16,534 nucleotides of DNA, taken from contig DENY01000085.1 in the NCBI GenBank assembly GCA_002359825.1, positions 419 to 16,952 of the forward strand, written 5' to 3'. This document shows, piece after piece, positions 8,187-15,641 of the stretch; position 1 is the first letter of the stretch, and every line of letters begins with the position of its first letter. A program made the position numbers and the translations under genes. This DNA is from Bacteroidales bacterium UBA2632 (lineage in GTDB: Bacteria; Bacteroidota; Bacteroidia; Bacteroidales; Dysgonomonadaceae). The notes beneath the pieces are model-generated. The model ran no database searches. It saw nothing but the letters and a program-made list of their open reading frames with translations, and was not told where the DNA came from.

Positions 8187-9134
8187 TTGAGAATTATAGA
8201 TTTAAATAAACACACACCTCCCAAAGGGATGGTTACCACAATGGGTTTTTTCGATGGCGTACATCTTGGTCATCGTCATCTTATCAATCAAGTTGTGAGT
8301 GAAGCAAAACGTATGGGGCAAGAATCGGCAGTGATTACCTTTCCTGTGCATCCCCGAAAAGTATTAGACAAAAGCTATCAGCCACCCTTGCTATGCGGAT
8401 TCGACGAGAAGTTGGAACAATTGGCATCAACAGAGATTGATAATTGCGTTGTGCTCGATTTCACCATCGATATATCTCAATTAAGTGCCAAAGAATTTAT
8501 TCAAAAGATACTAAAAGGAAAAATTGGAATACAGACCTTATTTATTGGTTATGATCATAGATTTGGAAAAAACAGAGCTGAAGGGTTCGACAATTATGTG
8601 CAATATGGCAAAGAGGTGGGCATTGAGGTAATCCAAGCCTCCGTTTATCAGTTTGGAAAACAAACTGTAAGTTCTTCTCAAATTCGTTACTTACTTGCTC
8701 AAGGAGATATATCGCTTGCAAACACCTTTTTATCCTACAATTACACAATTACAGGAAAAATAGTCGAAGGATATAAAGTTGGCCGTCAAATTGGCTTTCC
8801 CACTGCCAACATCAAGTTATGGGAAAAATATAAAGTAATACCTACCGATGGAGTGTATGCCGTGAGGGTGCACCTCAAGCCAGGCATTTTCGATGGAATG
8901 CTGTATATTGGTAACAGACCGACTCTTCACGAAGGTTCGCACACAAGTGTAGAAGTCAATATTTTTGACTTTGATGATGATCTGTACAACACAACTCTTA
9001 CGGTCGAATTTGTAGCTTTCGTTCGCCCTGATATAAAGTTCAATGGTGTTGAACCGCTCATTGCTCAAATAACTAAAGACAAAGTTACGGTTACGGAGAA
9101 ATTAAAGGGTTATGATGCGAAACACAGAAAATAA
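8187..9134 (+). CDS. ribF: Bifunctional riboflavin kinase / FAD synthetase
   Basis: Cytosolic enzyme making FMN then FAD from riboflavin. The N-terminal FMN adenylyltransferase domain has GFFDGVHLGH (20-29), HP at 55-56, the GYDHRFGK block (121-128) and SSSQIR (162-167). The C-terminal flavokinase domain has GFPTANI (203-209), DGVYAV (221-226), GNRPT (242-246) and EVNIFDFDDDLY (256-267). The length of 315 is normal. The start is unusual: the frame opens with TTG at 8187. The first ATG in frame is at 8229 (residue 15), which would leave only five residues before GFFDGVH. The preceding MRIIDLNKHTPPKG resembles the usual RibF N-terminus, so TTG is preferred. No FMN riboswitch was recognised upstream. 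Confidence 0.95.
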   Translation: MRIIDLNKHTPPKGMVTTMGFFDGVHLGHRHLINQVVSEAKRMGQESAVITFPVHPRKVLDKSYQPPLLCGFDEKLEQLASTEIDNCVVLDFTIDISQLSAKEFIQKILKGKIGIQTLFIGYDHRFGKNRAEGFDNYVQYGKEVGIEVIQASVYQFGKQTVSSSQIRYLLAQGDISLANTFLSYNYTITGKIVEGYKVGRQIGFPTANIKLWEKYKVIPTDGVYAVRVHLKPGIFDGMLYIGNRPTLHEGSHTSVEVNIFDFDDDLYNTTLTVEFVAFVRPDIKFNGVEPLIAQITKDKVTVTEKLKGYDAKHRK

Positions 9135-9147
9135 TTACGAATTACGA
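9133..9147 (+). repeat. Short tandem AATTACG repeat after ribF
   Basis: AATTACGAATTACGA consists of two copies of a 7-bp unit overlapping the ribF stop codon, continuing as a degenerate AATTA-rich run to about 9160. Such AATTACG tracts are, as I recall, common noncoding spacers in Bacteroidota genomes. Function unknown. Confidence 0.5.
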
Positions 9148-9233
9148 GTTGAGAATTAATTGTCTAATCCTGAATTTAAATTGCTTTTTATGTAAAACTA
9201 TTTCAGGACAAGACATAGACTGACAGGACAGTG

Positions 9234-9270
9234 TTTTACTCCTCACTCCTTACCCTTTACCCCCTCATCC
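9234..9270. repeat. Degenerate pyrimidine-rich repeat left of the aldo/keto reductase gene
   Basis: A C/T-rich stretch containing CTCCTCACTCCTTACCC, CTTTACCCCC and CTCATCC. It resembles the reverse complement of the purine-rich stretches at 10171-10198 and 10273-10298, so the aldo/keto reductase gene is flanked by imperfect inverted copies. By eye the identity is partial and I give no percentage. Confidence 0.4.
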
Positions 9271-9349
9271 TTCCCACAACAATTTCATATTCTCATTGTT
9301 ATACTATATACAAATCCAGAAGTATAACAGACTAAAACAATAGATTATT

Positions 9350-10171
9350 ATGAAATATCAAAAATTAAACAATGGGGTAGAAATTCCAATGCTGGGCTTA
9401 GGAGTGTTTCGGATGGAAGATGAAAAAGTAGCGTATAATTCTGTGCGCAAAGCAATAGATTTGGGTTATCGCCACATAGATACAGCAAAGGTTTACGAAA
9501 ACGAAGAACCTGTTGGTCGAGCCATTCGTGAGAGTGGAATAAGCCGAGAAGAACTGTTTGTTACCACAAAACTTTGGAACGAAGATATAGCTAATGATAA
9601 TGCAGCAAAAGCTTTCGAGACAAGCCTAAAGAAATTGGGACTCGATTATGTTGATCTTTATTTGGTGCATTGGCCAATCAAAGATAAATATGTTTCTATT
9701 TGGAAAGAAATGGAGAAAATAGCACAGTCAGGTAAAGCTCGAGCAGTCGGTGTGAGTAATTACCAAGAAAACCATTTACAAAAGATAGTTGACTTGCGGT
9801 CGCTCATGCCTGCTGTCAATCAGATAGAGCTTCATCCCTATCTATCACAACAACCATTGGTTGAATTTTGCACTCAGCATAACATTCATGTTGAATCGTG
9901 GAGCCCTCTTTGTGCCAATAAAAACAATTTGCTTCAAGAACAATCACTCAATGAGATTGGTGAGAAATATTCTAAAACAGCTGCTCAAGTAGTGTTGCGT
10001 TGGAATATTGAGCGTGGATTGATTGTAATTCCTAAATCTTCAAATCCAATAAGACAAGCAGAGAATCTCGATGTGTTCGACTTTGAACTTACGGTTGAAG
10101 ATATGCAGTTGATTGATGCATTAAATAAAGATTTGAGAGTTGGGCCTCATCCTGACGAAGTAGGTTTTTAG
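9350..10171 (+). CDS. Aldo/keto reductase (2,5-diketo-gluconate reductase-like)
   Basis: NADPH-dependent (alpha/beta)8-barrel reductase of carbonyl compounds. The 273 residues are typical of the prokaryotic AKR5-like group. The catalytic tetrad is complete: D44 (HIDTA), Y49 (KVYENE), K74 (TTKLW) and H107 (LVHWP). Further family marks are GVSNY (134-138), WSPL (184-187) and the cofactor phosphate-binding loop IPKSSNPIR (227-235). The substrate cannot be read from sequence; methylglyoxal, other aldehydes and keto-sugars are all possible. It stands alone, 215 bp after ribF and convergent with mltG, in spacers that carry degenerate repeats on both sides. I found no clear -7 element upstream. Confidence 0.95.
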   Translation: MKYQKLNNGVEIPMLGLGVFRMEDEKVAYNSVRKAIDLGYRHIDTAKVYENEEPVGRAIRESGISREELFVTTKLWNEDIANDNAAKAFETSLKKLGLDYVDLYLVHWPIKDKYVSIWKEMEKIAQSGKARAVGVSNYQENHLQKIVDLRSLMPAVNQIELHPYLSQQPLVEFCTQHNIHVESWSPLCANKNNLLQEQSLNEIGEKYSKTAAQVVLRWNIERGLIVIPKSSNPIRQAENLDVFDFELTVEDMQLIDALNKDLRVGPHPDEVGF

Positions 10172-10298
10172 GGTAAAAAGTGAGTAATGAGTAAGTCGAC
10201 AAGGGAGCAACATCTTAAAGGTCATGAAATAGGTTTATATAAAAAGTAAATTAAAATCAGGGCAATGAAGATGCGTAAAGGGTGAGGATTACTCATCC
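10171..10298. repeat. Degenerate purine-rich repeats right of the aldo/keto reductase gene
   Basis: Two related stretches: GGGTAAAAAGTGAGTAATGAG (10171-10191, beginning at the reductase stop) and GCGTAAAGGGTGAGGATTACTC (10273-10294). Both resemble the inverse of 9234-9270. The second includes a small hairpin (GTGaGGAT / ATCCaCAC, 10282-10302) lacking a U-tract. Otherwise nothing coding was seen between 10172 and 10319 apart from a chance 20-codon frame. Confidence 0.4.
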
Positions 10299-10319
10299 AC
10301 ACAAACCACACCTCCGACT

Positions 10320-11363
10320 TTATTTATAAATATTCCTCTCATTCAGTGCCCTCTGATATTTTCTTGCATTGCGTATATGTTCTGCATGCGTTGTAGAAAA
10401 ATTGTGACGTCCTGATAAATCATCCTTGGCGACCATAAAAAGATAATTATGATCGGTAGGTGACAAAGTGGCATCAATACTCTTAATGGAAGGAATGCGG
10501 ATGGGGCCAGGTGGCAGTCCATCGTTTCTGTAGGTGTTATAGAGTGATTCTACTTCCAAGTGTTTATAGAGAATACGGCGAAGTGCAAAGTCGCCCATTG
10601 CAAATTTCACTGTGGGGTCTGCTTCTAAACGTTGTCCACGTTTTAAACGGTTGAGATACAATCCCGCCACAATTGGATATTCATCCGAATAGGTAGCTTC
10701 TTCCTCCACAATTGATGCCAATGTTGACACTTCAACGGGAGACAGTCCAATCGCTTTTGCTTTTGCTTTTCGACTTTCGTTCCAAAAAGTATTGTATTCC
10801 TTTTGCATTCTAGCAAGTAATTTCTCCACACTCGTATCCCAATATACTTCGTATGTGTTTGGGATGAACATGGCCACTACAGTGTTGGTGTCAAACCCTA
10901 GTAACTCTGTTTGGTTAGCATCTTTAAGTGCCGATAACAATGTCAAACTGTCCAGCATTAATTGTTCCGAGATGCGGCCTGACAAATCTTCCCTAGTTCG
11001 CATATTATTAAACGTCAATTTCACTGGCGATTGATTGCCTGAACGCAGCATTCTAATCATTTGCGGAACGGTCATTTCATTTATAATGGCATACCTACCT
11101 GTTTTGATATTTTCGGCATAGTTCATTTTACTCAATAGTAGCTCGAATATCTTATCTGAGGGCAAATTCACTTTTTCTACTATCTGATTCATCACCTCTT
11201 CATAGCTAGTTGTTGGAGTGATATAAATATACGCCGTTTCTGTCAGCTGGAGTTGTTTGAAAACTGTGCTTCTTATATACAACCCCATTACAAGTGCTAT
11301 CACTATTATGGTGGATATAATATATATAGAAATCTTCAATCGTTTATGTTTGATCTTTGCCAT
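10320..11363 (-). CDS. mltG: Endolytic transglycosylase MltG (YceG-like)
   Basis: Inner-membrane lytic transglycosylase thought to end nascent glycan strands during peptidoglycan synthesis. With the ATG at 11363 there are 347 residues: a basic N-terminus, one TM segment at about 11-30, a LysM-like region, then the YceG domain with catalytic Glu in ASIVEEEA (probably E220), the GLYLNRL and RLEADPTV blocks (234-252), YNTYRNDGLPPGPI (275-288), and LFMVAKDD with HNFSTTHAEH near the end. The frame is open further, to an ATG at 11444, but that extension crosses a consensus -7 element at 11404-11411 and places extra hydrophobic sequence before the usual basic start. The shorter form is therefore annotated. 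Convergent with the aldo/keto reductase. Confidence 0.93.
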   Translation of the reverse strand: MAKIKHKRLKISIYIISTIIVIALVMGLYIRSTVFKQLQLTETAYIYITPTTSYEEVMNQIVEKVNLPSDKIFELLLSKMNYAENIKTGRYAIINEMTVPQMIRMLRSGNQSPVKLTFNNMRTREDLSGRISEQLMLDSLTLLSALKDANQTELLGFDTNTVVAMFIPNTYEVYWDTSVEKLLARMQKEYNTFWNESRKAKAKAIGLSPVEVSTLASIVEEEATYSDEYPIVAGLYLNRLKRGQRLEADPTVKFAMGDFALRRILYKHLEVESLYNTYRNDGLPPGPIRIPSIKSIDATLSPTDHNYLFMVAKDDLSGRHNFSTTHAEHIRNARKYQRALNERNIYK

Positions 11364-11403
11364 AGTTTGTAAATAGAGAAATGAATATGAATTATTTTTT
11401 GTG

Positions 11404-11411
11404 CAAATGTA
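11404..11411 (-). promoter_or_regulatory. -7 element for mltG
   Basis: The minus strand reads TACATTTG, an exact TAnnTTTG match, 40 bp upstream of the ATG at 11363. It predicts a leader of about 35 nt and excludes the upstream ATG at 11444 from the transcript. No clear -33 TTTG. Confidence 0.65.
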
Positions 11412-11525
11412 AATAAAAAGCAGTAATGTATCGCTTGTTTTCACCTATACTCCATCAAAATATCATTCAGGAGCAAGCATATATTGTTGGAAAATGAAAG
11501 TGTAACGAAATATCTATACTTTTTG

Positions 11526-11557
11526 TTTGAAAAGTCAAAAACAAACATGTATATTTG
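11526..11557 (+). promoter_or_regulatory. Complete Bacteroidota promoter for tRNA-Ser
   Basis: -33 TTTG (11526-11529), a 20-bp spacer, and -7 TATATTTG (11550-11557). Both elements and the spacing match the known Bacteroidota sigma-ABfr consensus. Transcription should begin around 11563, some 30 nt before the mature tRNA. Confidence 0.88.
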
Positions 11558-11594
11558 CACCCGAAATTATTTCAGCATTCAAACATTATCAAAA

Positions 11595-11681
<87 letters not shown>

Positions 11682-11691
11682 CTGATGAATA

Positions 11692-11740
11692 AAAAGAAGG
11701 TGTTAATTAAGTTGATAAGACTTTATTTGCACCTTTTTTT
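11692..11740 (+). terminator. Intrinsic terminator after tRNA-Ser
   Basis: The stem AAAAGAAGGTG (11692-11702) pairs with CACCTTTTTTT (11730-11740), including one G-T pair, over a 27-nt AT-rich loop, with the T-run as U-tract. It starts 11 nt after the tRNA. The remaining gap to 11976 is AT-rich and shows nothing else I can support. Confidence 0.7.
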
Positions 11741-11976
11741 ATTCGCAATTCTTTTGAAATAATTGTGAGCGTGGCATTGGTATATGTATTCTTACTCTGA
11801 TGTAATCGTATATTGCAGTGTCTGCAAAAAAACATTGGGTTTACTTACCTTTTTTTCTAGAACTTCTGTTCTGTCATTAGCTATTTCAATCTTAGATGTT
11901 TAAACTGAACTGATTGAATCATTTTTATTTAGCACATTGCGTTATCTATTGAATAAAGAATGCTGTGACTATGAAA

Positions 11977-12510
11977 TTATAAACTACTCAAATCTCTCTC
12001 AGGATATTTCTCTTGTATTTTGTCCAAATCAAGGAAATCCATTATTGCAAACAGATCGTTAAATTTCCGCTTAATGTAGTCGCTACAACAGGCATCTAGT
12101 TCTGGCAATCTCTGGTTAAGCTTTTTCTCAAAAACTACCAAAACTTCAGGCTCCATTTTTTCCATAGCAGACGACATCGCTATTATGCTTGATTTTAAAT
12201 ATTCATTCCTGATTACTGGATCTTTACTGGCAAGGACTTTTCCATATTTATACATCTGGCCTACAGAGTTTTTATGCAATTCGTCAATTTCCATTTCAAA
12301 CTCTGCATCTATTATGGTATATTTATCAAGCAGATTACCGATTTCTTTAAATACTTGAGCATAGATTGTGGCTGTTTCTTTAGCAAACTGTTCTTTATTT
12401 AATTTCTCAATTTCACTTATGTCTTTAAATCTAATTTGAGAATGGTCACTACCACATCCATTTATAATTATGGTTGTCGTTATGAGTGTAAATAGAATTA
12501 ATTGTTTCAT
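11977..12510 (-). CDS. Small predicted lipoprotein of unknown function
   Basis: The 177 residues begin with a lipoprotein signal: MKQ, a hydrophobic run of L/I/T, lipobox I-N-G-C with C19. The rest is predicted helical and charged (for example ISEIEKLNKEQFAKE at 31-45 and DKIQEKYPERD at 163-173), with a CC pair at 141-142 and no transmembrane segment. I do not recognise a family. It lies 53 bp downstream of the SPFH/GYF_2 gene on the same strand, with no separate promoter seen, so the two are probably co-transcribed. Location: lipid-anchored, periplasm-facing or surface. Confidence 0.75.
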   Translation of the reverse strand: MKQLILFTLITTTIIINGCGSDHSQIRFKDISEIEKLNKEQFAKETATIYAQVFKEIGNLLDKYTIIDAEFEMEIDELHKNSVGQMYKYGKVLASKDPVIRNEYLKSSIIAMSSAMEKMEPEVLVVFEKKLNQRLPELDACCSDYIKRKFNDLFAIMDFLDLDKIQEKYPERDLSSL

Positions 12511-12563
12511 TTTTTTAAGATTTCTTTTTTAAGACTTTTCGATTCTAATAATGAATTTATGAA

Positions 12564-13625
12564 TTACAATGGAGGAGGAGTTGCTTCAAACAATTGAGCC
12601 AAAGAAGGAATTAATTTGGCTACCTTCCAATCTTTCATTCCTTTTGTCCAAGCTAGAGTGTCTAGGGTAAATTCTCCTTTTTGTGTCATTTGCTGTATTT
12701 GGCAAAGCGAAAATGGGCCTTGTTGTACTCCATCTATTGCTACATGATATATAGTCTCTTGCGTTGTTTTTATCGACATTTTCATGCTTGAGTCTAAACC
12801 CTCGATATTACTGGCCAGCTTACTGCAACCTGAAGGATTAGTTTTTGTATCTTTTGATGAATCATCAAACAGCATTTGTGTATAAGTTGTCATGTTACCA
12901 ATAACACTTGTACTAGTTCTACTGTCGAGTGATGCTTCTATAACCGCAGGCAATGAGATGTTATCAACTAAAAAGTTGGTAAGTTCAATCCCGTATTCAG
13001 AAAAATTGTTTTTTAATGCAATCAAGAGTTCGCTTGAAAATTCATTAAGATTGGATGCAAGGTCTAATGCTGCAATTTTTGATTCCGCTAAATAATCAGT
13101 GAACTTTGCAATCACAAAATTTCGAAGTTGTTCTGTAATGCTTTCGTTAGAGAAGTTGCCGTCTGTTCCTGCTACATTGCGGATAAACACGATAGGATTG
13201 TGTTCTACTCGAAAGCAATATGACCCAAACACGCGTATACGAATTGGACCAAACTCGGGGTCACGCATCATAATAGGATTAGCCGTACCCCAGCGCATAT
13301 TCACAAATTGTTTTGTGTTTACAAAATATACATCTACTTTAAATGCTGACTTAAAGCCATGCTTCCATCCTTTCAGAGAAGTGAGAATGGGCATATTTTT
13401 AGTTGTGAGTTCGTATTGTCCAGGTTGATAAACATCTGCAAACTCTCCTTTATCTACCAATACAGCTGTTTGGGTTTCGCGAACTGTTAGTAGTGCTCCG
13501 TTTTTTATCGCTGCTTTAAAGTGTGGAAACCGCCAAACAAGGGTGTCGACACTGTTGTCAGTCCATTCAATGATATCAATAATGTCACTGAATGATTTTT
13601 GTTTGATTATGTTGAATAAATTCAT
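12564..13625 (-). CDS. SPFH (Band_7-like, YdjI-type) protein with C-terminal GYF_2 domain
   Basis: There are 353 residues. Residues about 25-235 match the soluble SPFH family related to B. subtilis YdjI and often annotated 'virion core protein-like'. Marks include TVRETQTAVLVDKGEFADVY (47-66), RVFGSYCFRV (131-140), LIALKNNFSEYGIEL (201-215) and SLPAVIEASLDSRTSTSVIGNM (224-245). Residues about 292-343 form a GYF_2 domain: YHVAIDGVQQGPFSLCQI then LDTLAWTKGMKDWKVA. No TM segment or signal is present, so it is cytosolic or peripheral. The linker (about 246-290) lacks the Gly/Met-rich stretch and zinc ribbon that I recall from many relatives. The B. subtilis relative acts in membrane-stress responses; function here is inferred only. 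Followed by a small lipoprotein gene. Confidence 0.85.
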   Translation of the reverse strand: MNLFNIIKQKSFSDIIDIIEWTDNSVDTLVWRFPHFKAAIKNGALLTVRETQTAVLVDKGEFADVYQPGQYELTTKNMPILTSLKGWKHGFKSAFKVDVYFVNTKQFVNMRWGTANPIMMRDPEFGPIRIRVFGSYCFRVEHNPIVFIRNVAGTDGNFSNESITEQLRNFVIAKFTDYLAESKIAALDLASNLNEFSSELLIALKNNFSEYGIELTNFLVDNISLPAVIEASLDSRTSTSVIGNMTTYTQMLFDDSSKDTKTNPSGCSKLASNIEGLDSSMKMSIKTTQETIYHVAIDGVQQGPFSLCQIQQMTQKGEFTLDTLAWTKGMKDWKVAKLIPSLAQLFEATPPPL

Positions 13626-13693
13626 TGTTGATTTTTTTTAAAGGCTGGTTAAACTAATGCAGTTAGTATTTTTAATTAGATGAGGAGAACTTG

Positions 13694-13701
13694 CAAATAT
13701 A
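13694..13701 (-). promoter_or_regulatory. -7 element for the SPFH/GYF_2-lipoprotein pair
   Basis: The minus strand reads TATATTTG, an exact match to TAnnTTTG, 68 bp upstream of the ATG at 13625. No clear -33 element. Confidence 0.6.
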
Positions 13702-13798
13702 TCAGAGCTCTCTTAATTTAAGTTGCATTATTTCAACAATACTTGATTTTTAAATTGCTTAAATGCGAGGGTTTAAAAAGTTGTTTGTATTGAGTTGG

Positions 13799-13806
13799 TA
13801 TATTTG
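13799..13806 (+). promoter_or_regulatory. Orphan rightward -7 element
   Basis: TATATTTG matches TAnnTTTG exactly and points right. No convincing coding frame follows, and the transcript would run antisense into the 3' end of the sugar-phosphotransferase gene (which ends at 13893). The nearest TTTG upstream is at 11 bp, too close for a normal -33. It may be a chance match in AT-rich DNA or the promoter of a short RNA. Confidence 0.3.
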
Positions 13807-13892
13807 CGTAAAAAATAGTGTTTAATGTGACGATTAAGCTGATTAAAATATAGGTTGCCTATTCATCTTTTACAAGACGAGCTGATAATGCA

Positions 13893-15269
13893 TTATATTA
13901 CAATGTGGTTGTTATTATTACCAAAGAGAGTTATATATATTATTTTCATATCCCATAAGAAGTCCCAGTTTCGCAAATATTCCATATCACAATCAACTCT
14001 CTTATTTGTTCTCCATAACTCGTCTGTCAATTCTTCGTATCCATTCACTTGTGCCCATCCTGTAATACCTGGCTTTACATAATGTCTAACTCTATAATGG
14101 TCAATTAATGCCTCATATTGATCTTTATACTTCAGCATATGGGGTTGTGGACCAACAACTGACATATCACCAAATAAGACGTTAATAAACTGAGGCAGTT
14201 CATCTAAATTATATTTTCGTAAAAAACTTCCTACTTTGCTTACATGAAGCTTCCTAACATTGGATTTACTTAAGTCTGCAACTTCATTTTCCATCGTAGT
14301 GCGAAACTTTATACAGTTAAATACCCTATTATCAATTCCCGTGCGTTTTTGCAAGTAAAACACAGTGCCTTTTGAATCTAATTTAATGATTAGTGCAATT
14401 ATAGGAAACAACCAACTAAAAATGAGTAAAATAGCGAATGTGGCTAACATTATATCAAATAGCCTTTTGAGGTAAATATTTGATATATTATCCAGAGGTA
14501 TTTCTTGAGGATTGTGGATGGTCAATGTTTTAATATAGTCAGGGTCATTTACTCTTCTTTCATTCCAATACGAGTTCATCATTACATACCTAGCTTTTAA
14601 TCCAACTTTATTACATCTTGCAAGAAATTTGCGTGCATTATTTACTTCAAAATACTTTGATGGTGTAACAAATATCTTCTGAATTTGGTGCTTTTTCATT
14701 AAGTTTTCTAGTTCTCCTATTTCTCCTAATATTTTTTCATCTCTTAGATCGTAATCATCCGTATCAGCAATGTATCCAATGAGATTAAAACCCATAGTTG
14801 GATTTCTTTCAATTAAATGACCCAAAAGAACATCCGCATCACTTAATCCTAAAATTGCGATGTTTCGTAAATAGTGTCCATTTTTTCTTTGATGACTCAA
14901 GAATTGTGTGAAGACATATGCCATGATTATTTTAAGAATATAAAATATCCCTGTGTATTGCAATATAATTTGAGAGGAATAGTTTATCGATGATAAGTAT
15001 TTTGCAAGAACAAACACAATTAAAACAAACACAATCATTCTATATGAGATGTTCTTAATGCTGTTTTTATAAGTATCTTGAAAATAGTCACTCTTTTTTG
15101 AAAAAAAAGTATACGTTATTATCTCAGCAATAGCAGCGTGTAGAAAATATATAGTATGATTGAGTTTCCCTAATGGATTTACACTGTTTATAATGATAAT
15201 AGCTATATAGAGCAATGACAAATTCACAACAAGAAGTAAAAACCTTGTTTCTTTCTTTTCTGCTTTCAT
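13893..15269 (-). CDS. Polyprenyl-phosphate sugar-phosphotransferase (WcaJ-like), divergent
   Basis: Integral membrane enzyme of the polyprenyl-phosphate hexose-1-phosphate transferase family, starting exopolysaccharide or capsule repeat units by transferring a sugar phosphate to undecaprenyl phosphate. The 458 residues match WcaJ length. Four N-terminal TM segments (about 9-29, 36-56, 76-93, 101-120), a Rossmann-like domain (about 134-205), a fifth hydrophobic segment (about 270-296), then the catalytic domain. The DE dyad in NLDELPQFINVL (D356, E357) and KPGITGWAQVNG (399-410) are intact. Three signature motifs deviate: FRTM reads FRTT (322-325), GPRP reads GPQP (373-376), and the usual GYRGET reads GYEELT (410-415). 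It stands alone, with no glycosyltransferase cluster in view. Sugar specificity cannot be read. Confidence 0.9.
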   Translation of the reverse strand: MKAEKKETRFLLLVVNLSLLYIAIIIINSVNPLGKLNHTIYFLHAAIAEIITYTFFSKKSDYFQDTYKNSIKNISYRMIVFVLIVFVLAKYLSSINYSSQIILQYTGIFYILKIIMAYVFTQFLSHQRKNGHYLRNIAILGLSDADVLLGHLIERNPTMGFNLIGYIADTDDYDLRDEKILGEIGELENLMKKHQIQKIFVTPSKYFEVNNARKFLARCNKVGLKARYVMMNSYWNERRVNDPDYIKTLTIHNPQEIPLDNISNIYLKRLFDIMLATFAILLIFSWLFPIIALIIKLDSKGTVFYLQKRTGIDNRVFNCIKFRTTMENEVADLSKSNVRKLHVSKVGSFLRKYNLDELPQFINVLFGDMSVVGPQPHMLKYKDQYEALIDHYRVRHYVKPGITGWAQVNGYEELTDELWRTNKRVDCDMEYLRNWDFLWDMKIIYITLFGNNNNHIVI

Positions 15270-15310
15270 ATATATGTTTTTTTATAAATTTATTTATCAA
15301 ATAGTTGTTG

Positions 15311-15397
15311 TTACATTGACACTTCACTTGCTCGAAATTCTACATTGTCTTCAATATATTCTTCCCCCACGCGATATGATCTTTGCCTATTTTGCAT
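15311..15397 (-). CDS. Candidate 28-residue leader peptide, possibly leaderless
   Basis: An ATG at 15397 on the minus strand lies only 4 bp downstream of an exact -7 element, so the transcript would begin at or next to the start codon. The product begins MQNRQRSYRVGEEYIEDN and ends SEVSM. It has a protein-like mix of charged and polar residues rather than the Lys/Ile/Asn bias of random AT-rich frames. The stop is 41 bp upstream of the sugar-phosphotransferase ATG. It could be a regulatory leader peptide or a chance frame. Confidence 0.25.
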   Translation of the reverse strand: MQNRQRSYRVGEEYIEDNVEFRASEVSM

Positions 15398-15401
15398 GAT
15401 A

Positions 15402-15409
15402 CAAATATA
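15402..15409 (-). promoter_or_regulatory. -7 element for the sugar-phosphotransferase gene
   Basis: The minus strand reads TATATTTG, an exact TAnnTTTG match, giving a leader of about 125 nt before the ATG at 15269. No clear -33 TTTG. The long leader is unusual compared with the 20-60 nt leaders implied elsewhere in the window. Confidence 0.55.
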
Positions 15410-15641
15410 GCGGGATAACATTAGAGTAATTTGTATTATTTGAGCAATTATTTGTATATATATATCATTAACAACTTGTGTAAGTAGGATTATTTGCGCA
15501 TGGAAAGTGCATATATGGTTGTTAGTCAGAATCATATACGTTTTGGCAAATACAAGTGAAGTTTCAACTTGTTTTTTATCGGACGGATTTATTGCTATTT
15601 ATAGGTGGTTTTTTTAGTCATACTTATATATCACACCACCC

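Noticed and set aside
10282..10302. Small hairpin between the aldo/keto reductase and mltG genes as an intrinsic terminator
   Set aside because: The stem has a mismatch and there is no U-tract in either direction; it is better seen as part of the degenerate repeats.
15124..15327. Leftward 67-codon frame overlapping the sugar-phosphotransferase start
   Set aside because: It is in a different frame over the TM-encoding region, with a composition dominated by AT-rich codons (Asn/Ile/Tyr/Lys).
15604..15640. GGTGGT/ACCACC inverted repeat as a terminator or operator
   Set aside because: Only 6 bp with a 25-nt loop, and the T-run is inside the loop rather than after the stem. Such pairings are expected by chance.
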